Positions 34,461 through 42,930 of a stretch of DNA of 64,000 nucleotides are shown one piece after another (the first letter of the stretch is position 1; each line of letters begins with the position of its first letter). Below the pieces are notes generated by a model that saw nothing but the letters and a program-made list of their open reading frames with translations, was not told the origin of the DNA and did no database searches. This stretch comes from JBGPQJ01 sp963829485 (GTDB lineage Bacteria > Chloroflexota > Anaerolineae > Anaerolineales > Villigracilaceae): contig CAWHIK010000007.1 of assembly GCA_963829485.1 (NCBI GenBank), forward strand, positions 620,001 through 684,000, read 5' to 3'. Position numbers and translations under genes: made by a program.

Positions 34461-35459
34461 ATGCCTGTTCAAATAACGATCATTGGGCTTGGACAAATCG
34501 GCACGTCAGCCGGGCTGGCGCTGGCCGGCAAAAAGGACCTGGTCTTTCGCATGGGGCACGACAAGGAAAATGGCATCGCCAAGAAAGCCGAGAAACTCGG
34601 GGCGTTGGACAAATCCCATTACAACCTGCCGGCCTCCGTGAAGGATGCGGATATCGTCCTGCTCGCCATTCCCTTCGGCGCCATCCGCGAAACACTGGAA
34701 TTCATCGGCCAGGACTTAAAGGAAAGCGCCGTGGTGATGGATACCGCACCGGTCAAGGGACCGATTTTCGAGTGGGCGAAGCAATACATTCCGGACGGAC
34801 GCTATTACGTGGGATTGGTCCCCGCCATCAACCCGGCATTTGTGCACGAAATGAAAGCCGGCATCGACGCCGCCCACGCCGACCTGTTCCAGAAGGGGGT
34901 TATGGGCATCGTGGCTCCTCCCGGCATGCCGGGTGAGGCGGTCAAGCTTGCGGCGGATTTCTCCAACCTGTTGGGCGCGGAGCCCATGTTTGCCGAGCAG
35001 GGGGAGATCGACAGCTTGATGGCCAGCCTGCACTTGCTGCCTCAAATCGTATCCGCTGCCCTGCTGGGCATGACCGTCGACCAGCCGGGCTGGCTGGAGG
35101 GACGCAAGCTGGCAGGCAAAGCCTATGCGGCTGCGACGGGTGCCCTGTTCTTTCAGGATACATCCATTGGCCTGCGGGACGCCGTGCTGGCCGACAGGGA
35201 GAACACTCTGCGTGTGCTGGACACTCTGACCGCCTCGCTGAAAGGCATTCGCGATGAGGTCGCCGCGCAGGACGCCGCTCATCTGAGTGCGCGCTTCGAC
35301 CAGGCGGTGGACGGGCGGGCCCGCTGGTGGAGCCTGCGCGAAAAAGGCGACTGGTACGAAGCCGAGTTGAGGAGCGCGGGCGAAGCGCCCTCCGCCGGAG
35401 ATTACATGCGCAAGCTGTTCCTCGGAAAATTCGGCCAGCCGCCGGATAAGAAAAAATAA
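34461..35459 (+). CDS. Prephenate dehydrogenase-like (TyrA family) protein
   Basis: 332 residues. Rossmann motif ITIIGLGQIGTSAGLALAGK (5-24), LLAIPFGAIRETLEFIGQDL, VVMDTAPVKGPIFEW (the conserved D-x-x-S/P-x-K loop), and an all-helical C-terminal half with HLLPQIVSAALLGMTV. Prephenate dehydrogenase usually has a His in the substrate loop (G..HPMAG); here the matching stretch reads LVPAINPAFVHEM, so the substrate may differ. The leader is long and structured. A strong terminator follows. Confidence 0.7.
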   Translation: MPVQITIIGLGQIGTSAGLALAGKKDLVFRMGHDKENGIAKKAEKLGALDKSHYNLPASVKDADIVLLAIPFGAIRETLEFIGQDLKESAVVMDTAPVKGPIFEWAKQYIPDGRYYVGLVPAINPAFVHEMKAGIDAAHADLFQKGVMGIVAPPGMPGEAVKLAADFSNLLGAEPMFAEQGEIDSLMASLHLLPQIVSAALLGMTVDQPGWLEGRKLAGKAYAAATGALFFQDTSIGLRDAVLADRENTLRVLDTLTASLKGIRDEVAAQDAAHLSARFDQAVDGRARWWSLREKGDWYEAELRSAGEAPSAGDYMRKLFLGKFGQPPDKKK

Positions 35460-35464
35460 AAGTC

Positions 35465-35496
35465 AGCGGACGAACCGCAAGGTTCGTCCGCTTTTT
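35465..35496 (+). terminator. Intrinsic terminator after the TyrA-like gene
   Basis: 12-bp perfect stem AGCGGACGAACC / GGTTCGTCCGCT with a GCAA tetraloop, followed by TTTT. Confidence 0.93.
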
Positions 35497-35501
35497 ATAA
35501 C

Positions 35502-35753
35502 ATGGCGTATTTCTGTTACATCGTGGAATGTTCCGACGGGACCTATTACACCGGCTGGTCCACCGACCCGGAGCGCCGCGAGCGTGTGCACAATGCCGGC
35601 CGCGGCGCGCGCTACACGCGGGACCGGCGCCCCGTCAGGCTGGTGTACGTCGAGGAGCAGCCCGATAAACCCTCAGCGCTGCGCCGTGAACTCCGCATCA
35701 AGCGCCTCCCCCGCGAGAAAAAACTAAAACTGATAGAAGATAACCAACCCTGA
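35502..35753 (+). CDS. GIY-YIG endonuclease-like protein (UPF0213/YhbQ)
   Basis: 83 residues. Starts MAYFCYIVECSDGTYYTGWS (the GIY-YIG strands, here YIV and YTG), followed by RRERVHNAGRGARYTRDRRP and a late EQPDKPSALRRE with the metal-binding Glu, as in UPF0213 single-domain proteins. Its start lies 6 nt after the terminator T-run, so it may rely on read-through or on a weak promoter not seen. Likely nuclease or repair role, inferred from family. Confidence 0.88.
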   Translation: MAYFCYIVECSDGTYYTGWSTDPERRERVHNAGRGARYTRDRRPVRLVYVEEQPDKPSALRRELRIKRLPREKKLKLIEDNQP

Positions 35754-35755
35754 GC

Positions 35756-36307
35756 TTAATCGGTGAACAGCGGCAGGTGCCCGAGCGAGACGATGTGCAT
35801 CCACTGCGAGCGCTCGCCTTCGGTGAAGATGGCGGTCTCGGCGGCCACTTCCGCGCCGGCTTTGGTAATGATCATGCGCATCCCCTCCAGCGTGGAGCCG
35901 GTGCTGATCACGTCATCCACAATGACCACCTTGCGGCCTTTGATCGTCGCGCGGTCCTTTTCATCGAGGATCAGCGTCTGCGGTTCGCCCGTGGTGATGG
36001 ACAGCGTTTCCGCGCGCAGGGCGTCGCCCATGTAGGGTTTGTAGGACTTGCGCAGGACGATGTACGGTTTCTTCGTCTCCACCGACAGCGCATACGCCAG
36101 CGGGATGGATTTTGCTTCGGCGGTGATCAATGCGTCGTAGCTGACCTTCTTGAGCTGTTCAGCCAGGGCTTTGGCGCAGGCTTGCACCAGTTCCGTATCC
36201 CCCAGGATGTTCAGGATGGCGATGCGCAGTCCGGGTTTGACCTCGAACAACGGCAGCTCGCGTTTTAATCCGGCGATTTCGACCGGGTAGGTTTGTCGTT
36301 CAGGCAT
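35756..36307 (-). CDS. Adenine/xanthine phosphoribosyltransferase-like protein
   Basis: 183 residues. The PRPP-binding motif KVVIVDDVISTGSTLEGMRM lies at about 125-144, with an upstream ALITAEAKSIPLAYALSVET region and YIVLRKSYKPYMGDALRAE typical of Apt-type enzymes. It salvages a purine base onto PRPP. Base specificity (adenine or xanthine) cannot be told; PurR-type regulators share this domain but have an extra N-terminal DNA-binding part that is missing here. Its stop lies 2 nt from the convergent GIY-YIG gene. Confidence 0.85.
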   Translation of the reverse strand: MPERQTYPVEIAGLKRELPLFEVKPGLRIAILNILGDTELVQACAKALAEQLKKVSYDALITAEAKSIPLAYALSVETKKPYIVLRKSYKPYMGDALRAETLSITTGEPQTLILDEKDRATIKGRKVVIVDDVISTGSTLEGMRMIITKAGAEVAAETAIFTEGERSQWMHIVSLGHLPLFTD

Positions 36308-36463
36308 GAGATTTCCTCCGGATGAAGATAATGACAGGCAGAGTTTATCATAAATTGATATGTATTAATAATTCCCCATCCTTTTTCGCACGAACCCAGT
36401 CATCCAACATATCAACCTTAAAAATGTTTACGGTATAATCTTTTTAGTTTTACTCATTTTGCC

Positions 36464-36676
36464 ATGCTTCCAGACCTGCAGCTCAAAGATATCGTCAGCT
36501 TGCGAAAGGCGCATCCCTGCGGCAGCCATGAATGGACGGTCACCCGCCTCGGCGCGGACATCGGCCTGGAGTGCAGGGGCTGCGGGCACCGCATCATGCT
36601 CACCCGTCGAGAGTTATCCCGCCGGGTCAAGTCCATCATTCCATCAGGAAATTCTCCGGCGGAGCAGGGACAATGA
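36464..36676 (+). CDS. DUF951 family small protein
   Basis: 70 residues: LQLKDIVSLRKAHPCGSHEW, then RLGADIGLECRGCGHRIMLTRRE, with three conserved Cys in a zinc-ribbon-like layout. DUF951 has no known function. It ends in ATGA, overlapping the start of the next gene. A TATAAT box lies at 36435-36440. Confidence 0.85.
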   Translation: MLPDLQLKDIVSLRKAHPCGSHEWTVTRLGADIGLECRGCGHRIMLTRRELSRRVKSIIPSGNSPAEQGQ

Positions 36677-37821
36677 ACAGTCCGAAACCGACTCCCAAAC
36701 ACATCCTCCTGTTGTTCTCGGAAACCGGCGGGGGACACCGCAGCGCCGCCGAAGCCATCATCGAAGCCCTCGAGACGGAGTACGGCAGCAGGATCACCAC
36801 CGAAATGGTGGACATCTTCAAGGACTATGCCCCCCTGCCATTCAACCGCATGCCCGAACTTTACCCCTACATGGTCAAGGTGCCGAGGCTGTGGGGGCTG
36901 GGCTTCAAGGCGACCAACACGCGCACGGCCACGCGCGCCATCAATATCACTTTCCGTCCTTTTGTGGCGAGGACCGCACACAGCATCGTCCGCAACCACC
37001 CCAGCGACGTCATCGTCAGTGTTCATCCCGTCGGCACCACGCAGATCCTGCGCGTGCTGGGACAGCGCCGCCCGCCCTTTATCACCGTGGTCACCGACAT
37101 GGTCTCCACCCACTCCTTCTGGTTCGACAAACGCTCCGATTTGATCCTCGTCCCGACGGACATGGCGCGCGAGAAGGCGATCAAGAACCATATGCTGCCT
37201 GAAAAAGTGAAGGTGGTCGGTCAGCCTGTTGCCCTGCGCCACTGTGCCCCCGGCGGCGACAAGGAAGCTCTGCGCGAAAAGCTCGGCTGGCCGCAGGGCA
37301 AGACGACCCTGCTGCTGGTGGGCGGCGGCGAGGGGATGGGTCCGCTTGCCCGGACGGCATACGCCATCGAAGCTTCAGGGCTGGATGTCAGCCTCGCCAT
37401 CATTGCAGGGCGGAATAACAAGCTCAAGGCCCAGCTCCAGTCCCACCCCTGGTCCATCCCGGCTTTCATTTACGGATTCACACGCGAACTGCCCGATTTC
37501 ATGCGCGCCGCCGATGTGCTGGTCAGCAAGGCCGGGCCGGGGACGATCGCCGAATCGCTCAATGCCGGCCTGCCCATCATCCTGTACTCCAAGCTTCCGG
37601 GGCAGGAGGACGGCAACGTGACCTATGTCACCGGCGTGGGGGCGGGCGTGTGGGCGCCTACCGCGGAGGAAGTGGTCGCCACGCTGCGCAAATGGACGTC
37701 CCAGCCGGAGGAATATCAGAAAGCGGTCGAGGCATGCCGCCGATCCGCCCGCCCCGATGCGTCTTTGAATATTGCCAGGGAGATCGGCGCAGTGTTGAAG
37801 CTTTCCCCAACTGAAAAATAA
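36673..37821 (+). CDS. MGDG synthase/UGT-like glycosyltransferase
   Basis: 382 residues from the ATG at 36673, overlapping the DUF951 stop. GT28/MGDG-synthase fold: N-terminal ILLLFSETGGGHRSAAEAII (5'-nucleotide-sugar acceptor domain, GGGH), DVIVSVHPVGTTQILRVL, VVTDMVSTHSFWFD, then the sugar-nucleotide domain LLLVGGGEGMGPL, GFTRELPDFMRAADVLVSKA and GPGTIAESLNAGLPIILYS. Transfers a sugar to diacylglycerol or a similar lipid. Substrate not assigned. Likely makes a glycolipid of the envelope. Confidence 0.9.
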   Translation: MNSPKPTPKHILLLFSETGGGHRSAAEAIIEALETEYGSRITTEMVDIFKDYAPLPFNRMPELYPYMVKVPRLWGLGFKATNTRTATRAINITFRPFVARTAHSIVRNHPSDVIVSVHPVGTTQILRVLGQRRPPFITVVTDMVSTHSFWFDKRSDLILVPTDMAREKAIKNHMLPEKVKVVGQPVALRHCAPGGDKEALREKLGWPQGKTTLLLVGGGEGMGPLARTAYAIEASGLDVSLAIIAGRNNKLKAQLQSHPWSIPAFIYGFTRELPDFMRAADVLVSKAGPGTIAESLNAGLPIILYSKLPGQEDGNVTYVTGVGAGVWAPTAEEVVATLRKWTSQPEEYQKAVEACRRSARPDASLNIAREIGAVLKLSPTEK

Positions 37822-37822
37822 A

Positions 37823-37886
37823 AGCCGCCACGCGGCGGCTGATGGGATTTGCAGCAGGTGACAGTCATCTCAAAGATGACCGTCAC
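37823..37886. other. Two hairpins between the glycosyltransferase and mscS
   Basis: Hairpin 1: AGCCGCC/GGCGGCT with ACGC loop (37823-37840). Hairpin 2: GTGACAGTCATCT (37858-37870) with AGATGACCGTCAC (37874-37886), one mismatch, CAA loop; it overlaps the mscS stop. Neither has a U-run on either strand, so terminator function is weak. Confidence 0.5.
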
Positions 37887-38715
37887 TTGTTCATTAACTC
37901 AACCGGCACGGGCATGGCAATGCCCTTCTCGGACAAGGCGCGCGTCATCAGGTCCATGGCGCGATCCCGGGGAATGAGCGTCGTGCCAACCACATTCATG
38001 TTGATCCATAAATACACAGTGAGTCCAAGAGACAATTCACCCACGGTATCGAAGACCACCAGTGTCTGCGGTTCTTCCAGATAGCCGGGCACACCTTTGA
38101 CCGCCTCGAGGATGGTCGCGCGGATGGTTTCCAGGTCCGAAGCGTAATTCAACCGCATGGGCAGTTCGATGCGCCGCTGCGGGCTGCGGCTGTAGTTGAT
38201 GATCGGGTTGCCGATCGAGTTGCCGTTGGGGATCAGCACCAGCCTCCCGTCAAAACACTGGATCTCGGTCGAGCGCGTACTGATGGCGACGACCGTCCCC
38301 TCAAACCCGTCGAGGGAAACGGATTCGCCCACATTAAATGGATGCTGGATCAGGATGATGATCCCGGCCACCAGGTTCTTAAGCACATCCTGAAAGGCAA
38401 AGGTAACTGCAAAACCGACCAAACCGAGAGCGGCGAGAAGCGAAGTTACATCAATGAACAGCCCCAATGCAAGAACAACGCCTGATCCGACAATGGCCCA
38501 GCGGGTCAGGTTCTTCAATAAGCGGTGACTCCCGGATCCGCCTTGCTCCTGCGCAGGGCGCGGTTCAACAAGCGTGCTCAGCCTTCCGGGCAAGGTAGGA
38601 GGCGACGACCACAATGATTACAGCGGACGATCAGTTTAGGCAGATAGGCCACTATAAAATTTGTGATGGCCTCCCAAATTTTGTTAAGACATCGGTCAGG
38701 GTGTCCATCGGTCAT
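37883..38715 (-). CDS. mscS: MscS-family mechanosensitive channel, two frameshifts
   Basis: Restored protein about 277 residues. First part MTDGHPDRCLNKIWEAITNF and IVAYLPKLIV from the ATG at 38715 (GAGGAGA upstream). An extra C near 38625 precedes the first membrane segment (restored as IVAVIIVVVASYLA). A second shift near 38572-38582 leads to EPRPAQEQGGSGSHRLLKNL. The pore-helix stretch FIDVTSLLAALGLVGFAVTF AFQDVLKNL, IQHPFNVGESV, PNGNSIGNPIINYSRSPQRR and a beta C-terminal domain follow. It relieves hypo-osmotic stress. Both shifts need a check. Confidence 0.8.
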
Positions 38716-38842
38716 GATTTCTCCTCGATTGAATCGACGGTAATCAGCGATTTCTCCCAACATTATAGCGAATTTACCGCTTGTTTTTGTCGGTATCCCG
38801 TCGAATTCCCGTCAGGTTTCCCCGTAGTATAATCTCTTCGAT

Positions 38843-39343
38843 ATGCCCATTCTCGCCCCCAACACCATCGAGTTCTTCAGCCGCAGCGCGGAGCAGACCC
38901 GCCGGGTCGGCATGCGCATCGGCGCGATGCTGCGCCCGGGCGACCTGGTCTGCCTGCAGGGTGACCTCGGCGCCGGCAAGACGACCCTCGTGCAGGGATT
39001 GGCGCAGGGATGGGGCTCCACGGACGCCGTTTCCAGCCCGACCTTTGTGCTGGTCAACGTCTACCGCAAACCCGAAGGGGCGATGCTGTTTCACCTCGAC
39101 ACCTACCGCATCGATTCGACCCCCGAGGCCGAGGAGCTGGACCTGGATACGATGCTCACCCAGGGTCCGCTGGTGATCGAATGGGCTGAGCGGGTGCAGG
39201 CCATCCTGCCGGGCGAGAACTTTTGGATAAAGTTGGAATACTTGGATGAAGAACAGCGCTTGATGCATGTCACCGCAAACGGCAAGCACTACGAGGCACT
39301 GTTGTTGGAACTGCGCCAGGCCATGTTCGGGTACGTCGGGTAA
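38843..39343 (+). CDS. tsaE: tRNA t6A modification ATPase TsaE
   Basis: 166 residues. P-loop DLVCLQGDLGAGKTTLVQGL (about 33-52), SSPTFVLVNVY (Thr switch), HLDTYRID (His-Leu-Asp motif), VIEWAERV. ATPase that drives the TsaB-TsaD complex in making t6A37 on tRNAs reading ANN codons. The -10 box TATAAT at 38828-38833 ends 9 nt before the ATG, so the transcript may be leaderless. It heads a tsaE-tsaB-rimI-like run. Confidence 0.95.
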   Translation: MPILAPNTIEFFSRSAEQTRRVGMRIGAMLRPGDLVCLQGDLGAGKTTLVQGLAQGWGSTDAVSSPTFVLVNVYRKPEGAMLFHLDTYRIDSTPEAEELDLDTMLTQGPLVIEWAERVQAILPGENFWIKLEYLDEEQRLMHVTANGKHYEALLLELRQAMFGYVG

Positions 39344-39359
39344 GCTATAAGGATTCGTG

Positions 39360-40025
39360 ATGCTGTTATCCATAGACACCTCCACTTCCCAGTCCGGCCT
39401 CGCGTTGTATGACGGCGCGCAGGTGCTGGCTGAATTACTGTGGCACAGCCGCGCCCATCACACAAAGGAACTTGCGCCCGCGCTGGCAGGTCTGCTCGAA
39501 CGGACCGGTGCGAAAATGGACGAGGTCAAAGCGGTGGGTGTGGCGGTCGGTCCCGGGTCGTTCACCAGCCTGCGGGTGGGGTTGTCCTTTGCCAAGGGAC
39601 TGTCGCTGGCGCGCAAGCTGCCCATCGTCGGCATTCCCACCCTGGATATCGTGGCTGCCGCACAGCCCATCGCGAAAGTCAAGCTGGCGGTCGTGCTGCA
39701 AGCCGGGCGCGGCAGGCTGGCGCTTGGGCGTTACGAATGGTCCAGCAGCGGGTGGCAGGCCAAGGGTGAGCCGGCGGTCACCACGGTCGATGAGTTGATC
39801 GACTCCATCCAGAATCCGGTTATCGTGTGCGGTGAGCTGACTGCCGATGAGCGCCAGCGCATCCGCAAGAATAAGAACGCGCTGCTTGCCACGCCGGCAT
39901 CCTGTGCCCGGCGCCCGGGAGTCCTGGCCGAATTGGCCTGGCGGCGCTGGCAGGCCGGCAAGGTGGATAACGCCGCCTCGCTCGCGCCGATCTACCTCCA
40001 TGTGGCGGAGCCGATCCCTTCGTGA
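39360..40025 (+). CDS. tsaB: tRNA t6A modification protein TsaB
   Basis: 221 residues; ASKHA-fold partner of TsaD, essential for t6A. MLLSIDTSTSQSGLALYDGA at the N-terminus and VAVGPGSFTSLRVGLSFAKG (about 59-78). It lies 16 nt after tsaE and its stop overlaps the next gene by 4 nt (GTGA). TsaD itself is not in this window. Confidence 0.95.
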   Translation: MLLSIDTSTSQSGLALYDGAQVLAELLWHSRAHHTKELAPALAGLLERTGAKMDEVKAVGVAVGPGSFTSLRVGLSFAKGLSLARKLPIVGIPTLDIVAAAQPIAKVKLAVVLQAGRGRLALGRYEWSSSGWQAKGEPAVTTVDELIDSIQNPVIVCGELTADERQRIRKNKNALLATPASCARRPGVLAELAWRRWQAGKVDNAASLAPIYLHVAEPIPS

Positions 40026-40570
40026 GTGAGATCGTTATCCGGCGCATGCGCGCGGAGGACCTGGATCAGGCGGTCCTGCTCGATTGCATGTCCTTCAGCC
40101 TGCCGTGGCCGCCCAGCGCCTATCTCAATGAGTTGAACAACACCGGCGGGCGTGCCTGGGTGGCGGAACAGGCGCTCGAGGCGCCTCTCGAATACCGGTC
40201 GCCGTTCCCCGTGCCGGTTGCGGATTTTGTCCAGCCGGCGGGTGCGCGCGCGGTGGTCGGTGTGATCGTGGTGTGGCTGATCGTCGACGAGGCGCATATC
40301 GCCACCCTGGCAGTGCACCCCGAACTGCGCCGGCAGGGAATAGCGAGGAAGCTGCTGTGCGCCGCGTTGAAAGATGCTGCGGAAGACGGCATGCTCAGCG
40401 CCCTGCTGGAAGTACGCGCGGGTAACGAGGCCGCCCAGGACCTCTACCGGAAATTTGGTTTCGAAGTGGTCGGGCGCCGGTCCCGTTATTACCAGGACAA
40501 TTTCGAGGATGCGTTGTTGATGACTCTGCCAGTCTTAAGCGCAGACCGTTTGAATGAGCTGTGCGGATAA
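40022..40570 (+). CDS. rimI: Ribosomal-protein-alanine N-acetyltransferase RimI-like
   Basis: 182 residues from GTG at 40022. GNAT fold: IVIRRMRAEDLDQAVLLDCM at the start, IATLAVHPELRRQGIARKL (acetyl-CoA loop RRQGIA), LLEVRAGNEAAQDLYRKFGF and VGRRSRYYQDNFEDALLM, the RimI pattern. A 35-residue insertion (about 41-77) is longer than in E. coli RimI. In many bacteria rimI follows tsaB, as here. Confidence 0.92.
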   Translation: MSEIVIRRMRAEDLDQAVLLDCMSFSLPWPPSAYLNELNNTGGRAWVAEQALEAPLEYRSPFPVPVADFVQPAGARAVVGVIVVWLIVDEAHIATLAVHPELRRQGIARKLLCAALKDAAEDGMLSALLEVRAGNEAAQDLYRKFGFEVVGRRSRYYQDNFEDALLMTLPVLSADRLNELCG

Positions 40571-40580
40571 AGGATAAAAC

Positions 40581-41225
40581 ATGACTGCCGATGTAACACT
40601 TGCGCAAATAGCGGGCGAAGTTGCAGTGTGCAAAAACTGCGGGCTGCACAGTACCCGTAAAAATTCCGTCCCCGGCGAGGGACCGGCGACCTCGGAGATC
40701 ATGCTGATCGGCGAGGGTCCCGGCTTCCACGAAAATGAACAAGGGAGGCCCTTCGTCGGCGCGGCGGGAAAATTTTTGGACGAACTGCTTGCCCAGGCCG
40801 GGCTGAAGCGCACCGATGTCTGGATCGGCAACGTGGTAAAATGCCGTCCGCCCGAAAACCGAGACCCGCAGACCGATGAGCTTGCGGCCTGCAATGTCTA
40901 CCTCGAGCGGCAGATCGCGGCCATCGACCCGAAGATCATCATCACACTGGGGCGTTTCTCCATGGGAAAATTCATGCCGGGCGTGAAGATCAGCCAGGTG
41001 CATGGACAAATGCGTCGCGTGGGCGACCGCTTCGTGATCGCCATGTTCCACCCTGCCGCGGCGCTGCACCAGGCTGCGCTCAAGCCGTCCATACTGGCCG
41101 ATTTTGCCAAGCTGCCGCAGCTGCTCGAACAGGCGCGGACAGCACTGGCAAAGTCGTCACCGGCTGCTATTGCAAAAGCAAAGGCATCACAGGAAGAAGA
41201 AGCTAAGCAATTGAAGCTGTTTTAG
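40581..41225 (+). CDS. Uracil-DNA glycosylase, family 4 (Fe-S)
   Basis: 214 residues; removes uracil from DNA. Fe-S Cys in VCKNCGLHSTR (17, 20), a third and fourth in VVKCRPPENRDPQ and LAACNVYLE, catalytic motif GEGPGFHENEQGRPFVGAAG and second motif MFHPAAALHQ. All are family 4 signatures. The C-terminal tail is Lys/Glu-rich. It starts 11 nt after rimI and probably shares the transcript. Confidence 0.95.
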   Translation: MTADVTLAQIAGEVAVCKNCGLHSTRKNSVPGEGPATSEIMLIGEGPGFHENEQGRPFVGAAGKFLDELLAQAGLKRTDVWIGNVVKCRPPENRDPQTDELAACNVYLERQIAAIDPKIIITLGRFSMGKFMPGVKISQVHGQMRRVGDRFVIAMFHPAAALHQAALKPSILADFAKLPQLLEQARTALAKSSPAAIAKAKASQEEEAKQLKLF

Positions 41226-41287
41226 AATCACCTTGAGACGGTATAGATAAAGTAGAATTTTTTATATATCCCGGAATAGAAAATGGT

Positions 41288-41518
41288 ATGGAGACTTCTT
41301 CTCTAGATTTGACTACTCCTGTCCTCGTAACACTAGTTTGTGGTCTGTCAATTTTTTCTTCTATACTTAGAATAAAGAATGCCCGGAAACGATTGCGCGA
41401 ATCAGACCAACCCGCGAACAATAACTTTCGTTTGAAATTGGATAATGTTTTTAGCAGTAAATTATTGGCATGGGTTATTCTTCTTCTTGTAGTTTTTATT
41501 GTGAATTTTGGTCATTAG
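41288..41518 (+). CDS. Small two-TM hypothetical protein
   Basis: 76 residues, with hydrophobic segments at about 10-28 and 58-74 joined by a basic loop (RIKNARKRLRESDQ). GC is lower than the flanking genes. Not recognised. A TATATA-like AT-rich stretch lies upstream (41255-41275) but no firm promoter. It is between the glycosylase and the polysaccharide cluster. Confidence 0.5.
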   Translation: METSSLDLTTPVLVTLVCGLSIFSSILRIKNARKRLRESDQPANNNFRLKLDNVFSSKLLAWVILLLVVFIVNFGH

Positions 41519-41590
41519 GTTTTATTCATTTTGAACTGTCAATTATCTCTTTGTGATAAAAGAGAATATTAGCAAGGTAAAGGAAAAAGA

Positions 41591-42913
41591 ATGTCTTCTA
41601 AAGAAACACTCATCAAGAAACTGCAAGATAAATCCGCGAAGATCGGTATTCTCGGCATGGGCTACGTCGGCATGCCGCTGGCGGTCGTTTTTGCCGAAGC
41701 CGGATTCAACGTGCTGGGCATCGACCCCGACCAGCGCAAGGTCGATACGTTCAACAAGGGAATATCCTACATTCAGGACGTACCCACTGAAACCGTTGCC
41801 CGCCTGCACAAGGCCGGCAAACTGAACATGACCGCCGATTTCGCGGCGCTGAAGGATATGGATGCCGTCAGCATCTGTGTGCCGACTCCGCTGCGCCAGA
41901 CCGGCGACCCGGACATGTCCTTTATCATTTCGGCGACCGAGCAACTGGCAAAATATGTTCACAAGGGAATGGTCGTCGTGCTCGAGTCCACCACCTACCC
42001 GGGGACAACCCGCGAGCTGGCGCTGCCGATGCTGACGGAAAAATCCGGGCTGAAGGTCGGCGAGGACATCTTCATCTGCTTCTCGCCCGAACGGGTCGAC
42101 CCCGGCCGCGAAGACTGGACCACGCTCAACACTCCCAAGGTGATGGGCGGCATCACCAAGGCCTGCTCGGAAGTGGCGACAGCCTGGTACGCGGGTGCGA
42201 TCCAGACGGTCGTGCCGGTCTCCTCGGCGGAGGCGGCGGAAATGTCCAAGCTGCTCGAAAATACCTTCCGCATGATCAACATCGGGCTGGTTAACGAACT
42301 GGCGATCATGTGCGAGCGCCTCGGCGTGGACGTGTGGGAAGTGATCGATGCTGCCGGCACCAAGCCGTTCGGTTTCATGAAGTTCACCCCCGGTCCCGGT
42401 CTCGGCGGGCACTGCATTCCGATCGACCCCTTGTATCTCTCATGGAAGATGAGGGAATTCAATTACAATGCCCGCTTCATCGAGCTGGCCTCCGAGATCA
42501 ACACCAACATGCCGCGCTACGTGGTCAGCCGCGTGCTGGAGGCCATGAACGATCGCGGTAAGCCTCTCAAGGGCAGCAAGGTGCTGGTGCTGGGTGTGGC
42601 CTACAAGCCTGACATCGACGACGTGCGCGAATCGCCGGCGCTGGATGTGATCGCCTTGCTGCGCAAGAAAGGCGCGCAGGTGGAGTATCACGATCCCTAT
42701 ATTCCGCAGATCCACCACGAGCGCGAGGATTGGAAGATGGAAAGCATCAAGGACCTGATGCCGGCAGTGCGCGCGGCCGATGCGGTGGTGGTCATTACCA
42801 ACCACAAGGCCTACGACTATAAAGCCATCCTTGAATCCGCCGCGTTCATCTTTGATTCACGCAACGCATTGGGCAAGTTGGGCAGGGAAAACCCGAAGGT
42901 GGTCCGTTTGTAG
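41591..42913 (+). CDS. UDP-N-acetyl-hexosamine 6-dehydrogenase (UDP-GlcNAc/ManNAc/GalNAc type)
   Basis: 440 residues. Rossmann start IGILGMGYVGMPLAVVFAEA (17-36), VSICVPTPLRQTGDPDMSFI, STTYPGTTRELALPML, SPERVDPG, then active-site Cys in GGHCIPIDPLYLSWKMRE and VLVLGVAYKPDIDDVRESPA. This is the WecC/WbpA/TviB group that makes UDP-HexNAcA from UDP-HexNAc. The C-6 acid form supplies an acidic sugar for the surface glycan. First gene of the envelope cluster. Which HexNAc is used is unknown. Confidence 0.88.
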   Translation: MSSKETLIKKLQDKSAKIGILGMGYVGMPLAVVFAEAGFNVLGIDPDQRKVDTFNKGISYIQDVPTETVARLHKAGKLNMTADFAALKDMDAVSICVPTPLRQTGDPDMSFIISATEQLAKYVHKGMVVVLESTTYPGTTRELALPMLTEKSGLKVGEDIFICFSPERVDPGREDWTTLNTPKVMGGITKACSEVATAWYAGAIQTVVPVSSAEAAEMSKLLENTFRMINIGLVNELAIMCERLGVDVWEVIDAAGTKPFGFMKFTPGPGLGGHCIPIDPLYLSWKMREFNYNARFIELASEINTNMPRYVVSRVLEAMNDRGKPLKGSKVLVLGVAYKPDIDDVRESPALDVIALLRKKGAQVEYHDPYIPQIHHEREDWKMESIKDLMPAVRAADAVVVITNHKAYDYKAILESAAFIFDSRNALGKLGRENPKVVRL

Positions 42914-42930
42914 CAGGTAGAAGGAGCTAA

